DNA of 64,000 nucleotides. It comes from Chelativorans multitrophicus (GTDB lineage Bacteria > Pseudomonadota > Alphaproteobacteria > Rhizobiales > Rhizobiaceae). Positions within the stretch are counted from its first letter, which is position 1. Every line of letters begins with the position of its first letter. A model generated the notes under the pieces. That model had not been told where the DNA came from. It searched no databases and worked only from the letters and a program-made list of their open reading frames with translations. Positions 45,872 through 54,397 of the stretch are shown here, piece by piece. The translations under genes were made by a program, and so were the position numbers. Location of the stretch: NCBI RefSeq assembly GCF_011317445.1, contig NZ_JAAAPL010000001.1:1054001-1118000 (forward strand), read 5' to 3'.

Positions 45872-46672
45872 CTATTCCCGGATTTCGGCAACGACGCCGG
45901 CCATGATCTCCAGCAGCCTCCCGCTGCCTGCCGCAAGCGGTCCACGGCGCGGGTCCGGCCCGGCATAATGGGGGCGCCGCATCGCCCCGTCGACGATACT
46001 TCCCCCCGCCTCCTCCAGGATGAGGTCGGCCGCTGCCAGATCCCAGTCATGGGAGGAAGGCTTCACGAAAGTGGCATCCAGTGCACCGCTCGCCACCAGG
46101 GCAATTCTATAGGCGAGAGAGGGCACATAGGGGTGAGGCGCCACCTTGGAATAGATCTCCGGCGGCAAGGCCTTGATCATATTTTTCGGCCCGGCGAGCG
46201 AAAGCTCGCGGCCCGGCGTCTTGATACTGATCGCCCGGCCGTCGCGGTGTGCTCCGCCGCCTCGAACGGCGCTGAAAATCTCCCCGCACGCCGGACAGTC
46301 CAGTACACCGGCCACCGCACGTCCGTTTTCGACCACCGCTATGCTCACGCACCAGGAGCTCCGCCCGTCGATGAACGCGCGCGTCCCGTCAATCGGGTCC
46401 ACCACGAATGTGCGTGGTGCGTTCAGCCTTTCCTTGTTGTCGGCCGTCTCCTCCGATAGCCAGCCATAGTGGGGGCGCTCCTCAAGCAGGACCCGGCGCA
46501 GGAAAAGATCGACATCCAAATCGGCCTGGCTTACCGGCGATCTGCCGTCCTTCCACCACACTTCCGGATCGCGCCGGAAATAACCCATCGCGATCCGACC
46601 CGCTTCCCGCGCCGCCTCGACGATCAGCGAAAGCTCTTGCGCAGGGGTGAAGGAGGCCTCACTCACCGGCAA
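45872..46672 (-). CDS. cysQ: 3'(2'),5'-bisphosphate nucleotidase / inositol monophosphatase family (CysQ-like)
   Basis: 266 residues. Metal ligands E74 (SEET), D92 and D95 in DPIDGT, and late D in SHDWDLAAADLI mark the FIG superfamily. Similarity and context point to CysQ, which removes PAP in sulfate assimilation, although inositol phosphatase activity is possible. Overlaps the end of pmbA by 14 bases, so pmbA-cysQ-DUF4170-acyltransferase-waaA-lpxK is probably one leftward unit. Confidence 0.85.
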   Translation of the reverse strand: MPVSEASFTPAQELSLIVEAAREAGRIAMGYFRRDPEVWWKDGRSPVSQADLDVDLFLRRVLLEERPHYGWLSEETADNKERLNAPRTFVVDPIDGTRAFIDGRSSWCVSIAVVENGRAVAGVLDCPACGEIFSAVRGGGAHRDGRAISIKTPGRELSLAGPKNMIKALPPEIYSKVAPHPYVPSLAYRIALVASGALDATFVKPSSHDWDLAAADLILEEAGGSIVDGAMRRPHYAGPDPRRGPLAAGSGRLLEIMAGVVAEIRE

Positions 46673-47996
46673 TCGTCATCCCTTCGATGAGCAGCGTCGG
46701 GGCGGCAATGCCGTAGTTCCGGTCTAGATCGCTCGCGGGCGTCATGCGCAGGAACATGTCCTTCAGATTCGATGCAATGGTGATCTCCGACACCGGATAA
46801 GCAATCGCGCCGTTCTCGATCCAAAAACCGGAAGCGCCGCGGCTATAGTCACCGGTGACAAGATCCACACCATGGCCGAACAACTCCGTCACATAAAAGC
46901 CGCTCTTGACCGAAGCCAGCATGTCCTCGGCAGAGCCTTCCCCCGGCTCGATGGCGAGATTCGTGCAGGAAGGATTGACGGACGAGGAGGCGCGCACGCC
47001 GCGTCCGTTCGTTTCAAGCCCCAGTTCCCGCGCTACCGAGCTGGAGAGAAGCCACGTGGTCAGAACGCCTTTTTCCACCGGCACCAGCGGAACACCGGCA
47101 ATGCCCTCGCCATCGAAAGGCCGGGAATTCGAGCCCCGGCGCCGAAAGGGATCGTCCGTCACCGTGATGTTTTCGGCAGCGACCTTCTTGCCCATCATCT
47201 CCCGTAAAAATGTCGTCTTGCGCGCGACCGCCGCACCGTTGATCGCCGAAGCAATATGGCCGGCAATCCCGCGCGCCACCCGCGGATCGTAGATCACAGG
47301 AAAAACACCGGTCTTCACGCGGCGCGGGTTGAGGCGTTTGACGGCACGCTCTCCTGCTGTGCGTCCCAGCTTCTCGGGCGTGTCGAGATCGGCGAAGTGA
47401 AGCCGCGACGAGTAGTCGTAATCGCGCTCCATCTTCGTGCCCTCGCCGGCAATGACGCTCAGCGAGCGGCCGAAGCGCGTGGCCGAGTATTCACCGACGA
47501 AACCGTCAGAGGTGGCCAACACCAAACCGCCTGTTCCCGCGCTCGCGCCGGCTCCAGAAGAATTGGTAACGCCAGGCACGGCAAGGGCGGCGTCCTCCGC
47601 GGCGAGCGCATCCTCCTTGAGGCGTTCGGCGGAAACCTCGGTCGGATCGACCAGATCGAGATCGGCGACTTCGCGCGCGAGCCGATGGCGGTCGGCAAGC
47701 CCTTGATAGGGGTCTTTGGGAGAGGCTTTCGCCATGGCCACGGCCCGCTCGGCCAGGACCGCCGGGTCGGAGCTCGTCGTCGCCGAAACGCTCGCGACAC
47801 GCCGTCCGACAAAGACACGCAAGGACATATCGTCGCTTTCAGCCGATTCGGTGCCTTCGACCTTTCCAAGCCGAACCGAGACGCTGCTCGAGCGGGAACG
47901 CATCACCACGGCATCGGCGGCGTCCGCGCCGGCGCGTTTCGCTGCCTCCACGAGGCTGGTTACGCGGTCGAGGAGGCTTTTTTCATCGAGAGGCAT
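46659..47996 (-). CDS. pmbA: TldD/PmbA family metallopeptidase subunit PmbA
   Basis: 445 residues, matching PmbA (TldE) length. Characteristic features: VRLGKVEGTESAESDDMSLRVFVG in the N-terminal half, MSKASPKDPY-like region, and in the C-terminal half the DPFRRRGSNSRPFDGEG segment and YVTELFGHGVDLVTGDYSRGASGFWIENG. TldE pairs with TldD, which supplies the metal-binding HExxxH; no tldD is in the window. The ATG at 47996 has a GGAG site; an in-frame ATG at 48026 is possible. Confidence 0.92.
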   Translation of the reverse strand: MPLDEKSLLDRVTSLVEAAKRAGADAADAVVMRSRSSSVSVRLGKVEGTESAESDDMSLRVFVGRRVASVSATTSSDPAVLAERAVAMAKASPKDPYQGLADRHRLAREVADLDLVDPTEVSAERLKEDALAAEDAALAVPGVTNSSGAGASAGTGGLVLATSDGFVGEYSATRFGRSLSVIAGEGTKMERDYDYSSRLHFADLDTPEKLGRTAGERAVKRLNPRRVKTGVFPVIYDPRVARGIAGHIASAINGAAVARKTTFLREMMGKKVAAENITVTDDPFRRRGSNSRPFDGEGIAGVPLVPVEKGVLTTWLLSSSVARELGLETNGRGVRASSSVNPSCTNLAIEPGEGSAEDMLASVKSGFYVTELFGHGVDLVTGDYSRGASGFWIENGAIAYPVSEITIASNLKDMFLRMTPASDLDRNYGIAAPTLLIEGMTIAGE

Positions 47997-48174
47997 ATTG
48001 GCTCCGGGACAGAATTCCGAAAACACCGCCTTGCGGCGCTATGGCAACAATTTGGAGGAGATGAGAGAGTGGGCAAGACTTGGACATGGACTTCCATTTA
48101 TGGTGGCCGAAGGGGTGGCGCAATGGCGACTGCGCATACCCCCGTCCGCTGACAAGAAAAAACGGATAGCGCGC

Positions 48175-49974
48175 ATGGAAGCAGCCCTGGATACATATTA
48201 CCAGCCACTCCTCCTTCTGGGAGCCGCCGTGATCGCGGCTCCACTATTCAAGCGGCTTGGGCTCGGCACCGTCCTCGGCTATCTGGCCGCCGGTATTGCG
48301 ATGGGGCCGGTTGCGCGCCTAATCTCCGACGGAGAGGATCTCCTGCCTATCGCCGAGCTTGGCGTCGTCTTCCTGCTCTTTCTCATTGGCCTTGATCTCA
48401 ATCCCTCCCGCCTCTGGGCCATGCGGCGGCAGATCTTCGGGCTGGGGGCCGCTCAGGTCGTGGTCACAGGGGCAGTGCTCGCGCTCGCCGCTCTCGTTTT
48501 TTTCGGCTTATCGCCCGCTGCCGCGGTCGTAATCGGCTTCGGCCTCGCGCTCTCCTCCACGGCCTTTGGCGTGCAGATCATGGAGTCGGAAGGCACGCTC
48601 AATCGGCCATATGGCCGAACGGCCATTTCCATCCTGCTCCTGCAGGATCTCGCGATCGCACCGCTTCTGGCGCTCATCCCGCTGCTCTCACCGGGGGGCG
48701 AGGGCGCCGAGGACATTACCTTTAGCGGTTTTGCACTGGCACTTGCCTGCGTTGCCGCGCTCATCCTGGCCGGGCGATATCTCCTCAATCCGCTCTTCCG
48801 GCTTATCGGAAGCACCGGCGCGCGCGAGGCGATGATCGCCGCGGCTCTTTTGGTGGTGCTCGGCTCTGCCACGCTCCTGCAAGTCGCGGGATTGTCGATG
48901 GGCCTCGGCGCCTTCATCGCCGGCGTGCTGCTCGCGGACTCGTCTTATCGTCACGAGCTTACCGCCGATATCGAGCCCTTCCGCGGCATCTTGCTCGGGC
49001 TCTTCTTCATGGCCATCGGCCTCTCGCTCGATCTAGACGTGGTGCTGGAAAACTGGCTTCTGGTTCTTGGCCTTGTTCCCGCCTTCATGCTCGCGAAGGC
49101 GGTTCTCCTTTACGGCATTTGCCGGCTGTTCGGCTGTCAACACAACCAGGCTGTCCATGTGGCCTCCTTGCTCCCGCAAGGCGGCGAGTTCGGCTTCGTC
49201 CTATTCACGGCAGCTTCCGCCGCGCTGATCTTCTCGCCTGAAACCGCCTCGCTTCTCATCGCGATCGTCACGCTTTCCATGGCAATGACACCGGCCGTGG
49301 TCCGCATGGGCGCGCTGCTGATGCTTCCCGAGGAGCGCGAGGAAATCGACGAGACGTTCGACGGCGCAGGTTCCGAGATCTTGATGATCGGCTTCTCGCG
49401 TTTCGGCCAGGTCGCCTCGCAGATCCTCCTAGCAGGTGGGGTGGATGTCACGATCATCGATCATTCGGCCACACGCGTGCGATCGGTCGAGAAATTCGGC
49501 TTTCGCATCTATTTTGGCGACGGGCGGCGCAAAGAGGTGCTGGAGGCCGCCGGAATCAACAAAGCCAAGGTGGTTGCCGTCTGCACCAATGTTCGTGCGA
49601 CGACGGATGCTATCGTCAACATGATCCGGTCCGAGTTTCCGCATGTGAAGCTTTATGTGCGCTCCTACGACCGCGAGCATACGCTTTCGCTCAAGGCACG
49701 AGGCGTCGACTACGAGATTCGCGAGACGTTCGAATCCGCGCTCGTTTTCGGCCAGCGCTCGCTGACAGAGCTCGGGACCAGCGAAGAGGTCGCCCTGGAA
49801 ATCGTGGAGGACGTGCGCCGCCGTGACGAAGAGCGGCTTGCGATTCAGGCCGTAGAGGGTATCCAGGCGGGCGGCGACAGAATGCATGTCCGTCCGGTCA
49901 CGCCCGAGCCTTTGACAAAGCCCGCGCGCGAAGCGCGCCGCCTCGATCCGGCAGTGAAGGAGAATTCGGGCTAG
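48175..49974 (+). CDS. Kef-type potassium/proton antiporter (CPA2 family)
   Basis: 599 residues. About 12 membrane helices (residues 8-385) with the family segments GYLAAGIAMGP, FLIGLDLNPSRLW, ALSSTAFGVQ and GEFGFVLF, then a cytoplasmic RCK/TrkA-N domain from about 400 (ILMIGFSRFGQ). The middle glycine of the dinucleotide motif (usually GFGRFGQ) is serine here. Longer in-frame extension toward 47716 runs opposite pmbA and is rejected. Probably expels potassium under electrophile stress; no ancillary KefG/F gene adjoins. Confidence 0.9.
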   Translation: MEAALDTYYQPLLLLGAAVIAAPLFKRLGLGTVLGYLAAGIAMGPVARLISDGEDLLPIAELGVVFLLFLIGLDLNPSRLWAMRRQIFGLGAAQVVVTGAVLALAALVFFGLSPAAAVVIGFGLALSSTAFGVQIMESEGTLNRPYGRTAISILLLQDLAIAPLLALIPLLSPGGEGAEDITFSGFALALACVAALILAGRYLLNPLFRLIGSTGAREAMIAAALLVVLGSATLLQVAGLSMGLGAFIAGVLLADSSYRHELTADIEPFRGILLGLFFMAIGLSLDLDVVLENWLLVLGLVPAFMLAKAVLLYGICRLFGCQHNQAVHVASLLPQGGEFGFVLFTAASAALIFSPETASLLIAIVTLSMAMTPAVVRMGALLMLPEEREEIDETFDGAGSEILMIGFSRFGQVASQILLAGGVDVTIIDHSATRVRSVEKFGFRIYFGDGRRKEVLEAAGINKAKVVAVCTNVRATTDAIVNMIRSEFPHVKLYVRSYDREHTLSLKARGVDYEIRETFESALVFGQRSLTELGTSEEVALEIVEDVRRRDEERLAIQAVEGIQAGGDRMHVRPVTPEPLTKPAREARRLDPAVKENSG

Positions 49975-49987
49975 GAATTTTTACGGG

Positions 49988-50875
49988 TCAGGCCGCGTCC
50001 CGCTTCAAAAGCGCCTCCACGCCGCGCTTCAGCTCGTCCTTGATGGATGCGGTTTCAGCCATGATCTCATCCATCTTCATGAAGTCGAGCACACGGAAGC
50101 CGGAGATAGCCGGCCTCAGCAGAATGTCCGGCCGCTGCTTCTGCAGCTTCATGGCGATGATGGACTGCATCATGAGCTGCGTCGTCCCGAACATCATTTC
50201 GATCGTGTTGGGAATCTTAGACGTGCGGACGCTGGGCACGCCGACCACGTCGACGGCGATCAGAATATCGGCGGCGCCTTCCAGTATGTCGAAGGGAACC
50301 GGATTGTAGATGCCGCCGTCGATCAGCATGCGGCCGTCGCGCATTACCGGGCGGAACACCGCCGGAAGCGCCGCGGAGGCCGCAAGCGCCGACCAGAGTT
50401 CTCCGCTATCGAATACGGTGAGGTGGTGGCCGTAATAGTCGGTGGCTGTTACCCGCAGCGGGATTTCGAGCTTCTCGAACGTGTCGGGTATCTGCCGCGG
50501 CAAAAACTCCTTCAGGATGCGCTCCGCGTTGAACTGGCCCAAGCGCAGGCCCGTTTCCATCATTTCCGAGAATTTGGCCGGCCGGGCGCGCCAGATACGT
50601 GCGACCACCTCTGACCGGCGGGCAAGGACCGAGGCTGCATGGGCGCGGAGCTCCTTGCCCTGCATGCCGGCGGCCATCCCCGCTCCCATGATCGCGCCGA
50701 TGGAAGAGCCTGAAATGGCGGCCGGACGAATGCCCAATTCGTCCAGCGCCTCGATGACATGGATATGCGCAAGCCCCCGCGCGCCGCCGCCGCCAAAGGC
50801 GATGGCAAAGCTTGGGGTTGACGACTTGCGTGTGACGAAGCCGGACTCTGCCTTGGCGCGCTTCTGATCAACCAT
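49988..50875 (-). CDS. Patatin-like phospholipase (RssA-type)
   Basis: 295 residues. The oxyanion-hole loop FGGGGARGLAHI (27-38), nucleophile S58 in GSSIG, and the catalytic aspartate in DGGIYNPVP make a complete Ser-Asp dyad. Lipid acyl hydrolase of unknown substrate; no signal peptide, so cytoplasmic. Converges on the antiporter gene with 13 bases between the stops. Confidence 0.9.
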   Translation of the reverse strand: MVDQKRAKAESGFVTRKSSTPSFAIAFGGGGARGLAHIHVIEALDELGIRPAAISGSSIGAIMGAGMAAGMQGKELRAHAASVLARRSEVVARIWRARPAKFSEMMETGLRLGQFNAERILKEFLPRQIPDTFEKLEIPLRVTATDYYGHHLTVFDSGELWSALAASAALPAVFRPVMRDGRMLIDGGIYNPVPFDILEGAADILIAVDVVGVPSVRTSKIPNTIEMMFGTTQLMMQSIIAMKLQKQRPDILLRPAISGFRVLDFMKMDEIMAETASIKDELKRGVEALLKRDAA

Positions 50876-50946
50876 TGCCTTTGCCCTCCCAGAACGAACG
50901 GCTTCGTATCGCCCGCAGTTCCGGAAAAGGCCCCAGCCTTTCCCTG

Positions 50947-50976
50947 CGGCAGCCGGTGGGTCCGGCTGCCGTTTTT
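50947..50976 (+). terminator. Rho-independent-type hairpin in plus orientation
   Basis: A perfect 10-bp stem (CGGCAGCCGG with CCGGCTGCCG) around a 5-base loop is followed on the plus strand by TTTTTCTTT. Both neighbouring genes are on the minus strand, where only an A-run precedes the hairpin, so the orientation is unexpected. Confidence 0.6.
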
Positions 50977-50979
50977 CTT

Positions 50980-52335
50980 TCAGTTCTCGGCCTTCATCTC
51001 CGGCCCGACAAGGAGGACTGTCGGCTCGACCGAAAGAAGCCGCGTCGCCATTTCCTTCACCTCATCCATCGTAACCGCCTCGAAAAGGCCAACGCGCTTC
51101 TGGATGTAGTCCCTGCCGCGGCCAAGCCTCTGCAGGCCCACCAGCGTGTTTGCGATCTGGCTGCTCGAACTCAACTGCGATATCGCATAGGAGCCGATCG
51201 CGTATTTCTTGGCGTCGGCGAGTTCCCTCTCCGTCGGACCCTCTTCGACCATCTGGCGAACAACCTCCCGCGTTGTCCTGATCGTTTCGGCCGCGCGGTC
51301 GCTGCCCGTGGCCACGCCAATGGACAGATCGCCCCAGTCGATATTGGCATCCAGGTTGGCATAGGCGCCATAAGTGAGGCCGCGCTTCTCGCGCAGTTCC
51401 GTGAACAGCCGAGAGCTCAAGCCGCTGCCGCCCATTATCTCCGCCAGGAGCGTGGCGGAATAGACGTCAGGGCTGGTCGCGGAAACGCCGGGATAGACGA
51501 AGCTGATAGATGTCTGCGGCCGATCGTAGACCTCGCGAACCACCTTTCCGAAATTGATCTTCGGAGCAGGGACTTCGGCCACCTCGGCCTCCGCCGGAAG
51601 ATCGCCGAAGACCTGGTCGAGCACGCGTTCAAGCGTGGCCGGATCGATCGCGCCGACCACGCCCACGAGCAGGTTGGAGCGGGCGAAAAGCTTCTTGTGG
51701 AAGGCCGCCAGATCCTCGCGTGTGACGGCAGCAAGGGTATCCTCCGTCACCGGGCGGCCCAGCGGATGATCTCCATAAAGAGCGGCCATCAGAGCCTTTT
51801 GCCCGCGCACGTCAGGATCGTTGCTGCTCGACCGCTCGTCGGAGATCGCAACCGCTTTGTCACGGGCGAATTCGGGCTCGTCGAAGCGCGGAGACTTCAC
51901 GGCAAGCGAAAGGAGCTCCAGCGGCTCCTCCGTTTCGCCGGCAAGAACTCTCAGCCTGCCCGAAATGAGCTCCGGGCTCGCGCGGAAGGAGAGATCGGCT
52001 CCGGTCTCGTACAAACGCTGCTGGAAGGTATCGGAGTCCAGGTCGCCGGCGCCGTTGTCGAGCAGCGAGGCCATCAAGTCGGCGACGCCCTCCTTGCCTT
52101 TGGGGTCATTGTTGCTGCCGCCCATGAAGGCGAAGGAGATGACAACCATCGGGTCCGTCTGGTCCTCCACCAGCCATGCCTTTATGCCCTTCGGCGAAGT
52201 AACCTCGGCAATATCGAGATCAGCGCGGGCCGGAAGGACAAGGGCAAACAGAACCAGTCCGAGCGACATCGCCCGCAGGCAAGTGCGATGTGATGCTTTC
52301 ATGACCATGGCCAATGCGGTTCTTTCGATTCTCAT
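50980..52335 (-). CDS. M16 family metallopeptidase-like protein without the zinc motif
   Basis: 451 residues with a signal peptide (hydrophobic LGLVLFALVLPARA, residues about 25-38). Two M16 domains are present (GLSSRLFTELREKRGLTYGAY in the second), but the place of the HxxEH motif reads GVADLMASLLDNG, so zinc is not bound. Such inactive partners pair with active M16 proteins, as with the gene directly upstream, whose stop overlaps this start by 4 bases. Located in the periplasm. Substrate unknown. Confidence 0.88.
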   Translation of the reverse strand: MRIERTALAMVMKASHRTCLRAMSLGLVLFALVLPARADLDIAEVTSPKGIKAWLVEDQTDPMVVISFAFMGGSNNDPKGKEGVADLMASLLDNGAGDLDSDTFQQRLYETGADLSFRASPELISGRLRVLAGETEEPLELLSLAVKSPRFDEPEFARDKAVAISDERSSSNDPDVRGQKALMAALYGDHPLGRPVTEDTLAAVTREDLAAFHKKLFARSNLLVGVVGAIDPATLERVLDQVFGDLPAEAEVAEVPAPKINFGKVVREVYDRPQTSISFVYPGVSATSPDVYSATLLAEIMGGSGLSSRLFTELREKRGLTYGAYANLDANIDWGDLSIGVATGSDRAAETIRTTREVVRQMVEEGPTERELADAKKYAIGSYAISQLSSSSQIANTLVGLQRLGRGRDYIQKRVGLFEAVTMDEVKEMATRLLSVEPTVLLVGPEMKAEN

Positions 52336-53693
52336 GCCGGGTCCTCCGCATCGACGGGAAGGAGATAACCGGCCACGCTGCGGCGAACCGACAGGTAGCG
52401 CTGCGCTGCTTCACGGATCTGATCGGCCGTCACCGCATCGATGCGCTCGCGGATCGATGCGACGTCATCGAGCGTGCCGCCCACCATCAGCGTCGTACCT
52501 ACTTCCAGGGCGCGCGACATCTGTCTTTCCCAGGAGAAGATGAGCTGGCTCGCCAGCACCTTCTTAGCAGTCTCGAGCTCGTGCTCGGACACGTTTTCGG
52601 ATGCCATCTTCTCGATTTCCTTGTCCACGGCCTGCTGCACCTCGCGCAACTTGTCCGGATCTATGGGCGAGGCGTAGACGCCCATTTGCGAATAATCGCG
52701 GAGATTCATGGAGGTCCATGCTCCGGCGGAAGACGCGATCTGCCTCTTCACCACCAATTCCTGGTGAAGCCTGCTGCGCTCGCCGCCGCCGAGGATCGTG
52801 GAAAGGAGCACGAGCGCATCGGCGTCCTGCTCGTTCTCGCCAAATGGCGCCGGGCCGAACCAGTTACGCGAAAAAGAGGGCAACGTCACACGGGGATCGC
52901 GCAGGATCACCACCTGCTCCACCTTGAGATCGGGCTCCATGGGGCGAATACGGGGCGGCAGGTCGGGCCCGCGTTCCAGCTTGCCATAGGTTTCCTCGGC
53001 GAGCTTGCGGACCGTTTCCGCATCCACGTCACCGGCGACCACCAGGACCGCGTTGTTGGGGCGATAGTAACGATCGTAGAAGGTCTGGAGCTGCTCTTTC
53101 GTCAGTTTCTCGATTTCGTGCATCCACCCGATGACGGGCGTGCCGTAGGGATGGTTGTGAAAAAGATTGGCGCCCACCGCCTCACGCAGGATGCCGGACG
53201 GGTCGTTGTCGACCCGCATCAGGCGCTCCTCCATCACCACGCGCCGCTCGGTCTCGATTGCATCGTCGCTCAGAACAAGGTTCCGCATGCGGTCGGCCTC
53301 GAATGCCATCATATCCTTGAGCGCACTCGGCGGCACCTGCTCGAAATAGGCGGTGAAATCGCTGGTGGTGAAGGCATTTTGACTGCCGCCCACCGCCTTT
53401 ACCGCGGCCTCGAACGCGCCGGCCTCGTGGTTTTTCGTGGCCTTGAACATCAAGTGCTCAAAAAAATGCGCGATGCCCGACTGCCCCCTTTCCTCGTCAG
53501 CGCCTCCGGCCTTGTAGAAAAGGATATGCGTCACGACCGGCACCCGCCGCTGCGGGATGACGACGACCTGCAGCCCGTTTTCGAGCGAGAAGGTCTCGGC
53601 CTCGAAGACGTCGGGGGAACTTTGAGCGGAAGCCTGGGGCAAGCTTGCCGCGGCGACAATCAGGAATGCGGCGATAAAGGATAAAAATCTCAT
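52332..53693 (-). CDS. M16 family zinc metallopeptidase (active subunit)
   Basis: 453 residues. Signal peptide (MRFLSFIAAFLIVAAASLPQ with cleavage near ASA-Q), then the inverted zinc motif H76-F-F-E-H80 in GIAHFFEHLMFK, with the distal glutamate in the segment ETERRVVMEE. Second domain LGGGERSRLHQELV completes the fold. Periplasmic protein or peptide degradation with the inactive partner. Overlaps rsmD start region by 4 bases of out-of-frame sequence only; rsmD begins 85 bases upstream. Confidence 0.92.
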   Translation of the reverse strand: MRFLSFIAAFLIVAAASLPQASAQSSPDVFEAETFSLENGLQVVVIPQRRVPVVTHILFYKAGGADEERGQSGIAHFFEHLMFKATKNHEAGAFEAAVKAVGGSQNAFTTSDFTAYFEQVPPSALKDMMAFEADRMRNLVLSDDAIETERRVVMEERLMRVDNDPSGILREAVGANLFHNHPYGTPVIGWMHEIEKLTKEQLQTFYDRYYRPNNAVLVVAGDVDAETVRKLAEETYGKLERGPDLPPRIRPMEPDLKVEQVVILRDPRVTLPSFSRNWFGPAPFGENEQDADALVLLSTILGGGERSRLHQELVVKRQIASSAGAWTSMNLRDYSQMGVYASPIDPDKLREVQQAVDKEIEKMASENVSEHELETAKKVLASQLIFSWERQMSRALEVGTTLMVGGTLDDVASIRERIDAVTADQIREAAQRYLSVRRSVAGYLLPVDAEDPA

Positions 53694-53778
53694 TCAAATG
53701 ACCTGTTCAGCCTTTCGATCAGCCGCGCGTCAGCACCCGGCTGATTGCGGAGCGGAAGATGTACCACGCCTCTTGTGG

Positions 53779-54339
53779 CTAAACTCTGACGATCCCACAA
53801 AAGGCGAGCGTGCTGGAAGAATAGGTTCGCGTCTCGTGGATGACTATGCCTCTGGGCGCCGTAAATGGCGTTGCAGCGGATTCCTCCACCACAATCAGGG
53901 CTTCGTGCGAAAGCCATCCGCCGGCAAGCGCAGCCTCGATGGCCATCTCCCCAAGCCCGCGCCCATAGGGCGGATCGGCAAAGACAAGATTGAAGGGCTG
54001 CATCGTGCCGACAGGGCCAAGCTGCGTTGCATCGCGGCGAAATATGCGCGTGCGGCCTTGCAGGCCAAGGCTTTCGATATTTTCGCGCACGAGCGCGCGG
54101 GCCGACGCCGCTTCCTCCACGAACAGGCAATAGCCTGCCCCGCGTGACAAAGCCTCTATGCCCAGCGCTCCGCTGCCCGAGAAGAAATCGAGCACGCGCG
54201 CGCCCTCGATGGAGCCCGGATAGGAATGCTCGATGATGTTGAAAAGGGATTCGCGTGCCCGGTCCGTGGTTGGCCGGATCGCATCACTTTTTGGTGAAGT
54301 GAGCTGCCTGCCACGCAGCGCGCCGCCGACGATGCGCAT
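53779..54339 (-). CDS. rsmD: 16S rRNA (guanine-966-N2)-methyltransferase RsmD
   Basis: 186 residues. Opening MRIVGGALRGRQLTSP and RPTTDRARESLFNI are family hallmarks; SAM site LDFFSGSGALGIEALSRGA and catalytic DPPYGRG are intact. Methylates G966 of 16S rRNA. Located 58 bases downstream of the pseudouridine synthase, also on the minus strand; both may form a ribosome-modification operon. Confidence 0.95.
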   Translation of the reverse strand: MRIVGGALRGRQLTSPKSDAIRPTTDRARESLFNIIEHSYPGSIEGARVLDFFSGSGALGIEALSRGAGYCLFVEEAASARALVRENIESLGLQGRTRIFRRDATQLGPVGTMQPFNLVFADPPYGRGLGEMAIEAALAGGWLSHEALIVVEESAATPFTAPRGIVIHETRTYSSSTLAFCGIVRV

Positions 54340-54397
54340 TACACGCCACTCCCATGGGAAACCTTACTTCCAACCGCCGCCTCGCGCATGCCGGATC

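Noticed and set aside
47716-48174. Extension of the Kef antiporter N-terminus
   Set aside because: Runs antisense to pmbA and has none of the expected membrane character; MEAALDTYYQPLLLLGA is the normal opening.
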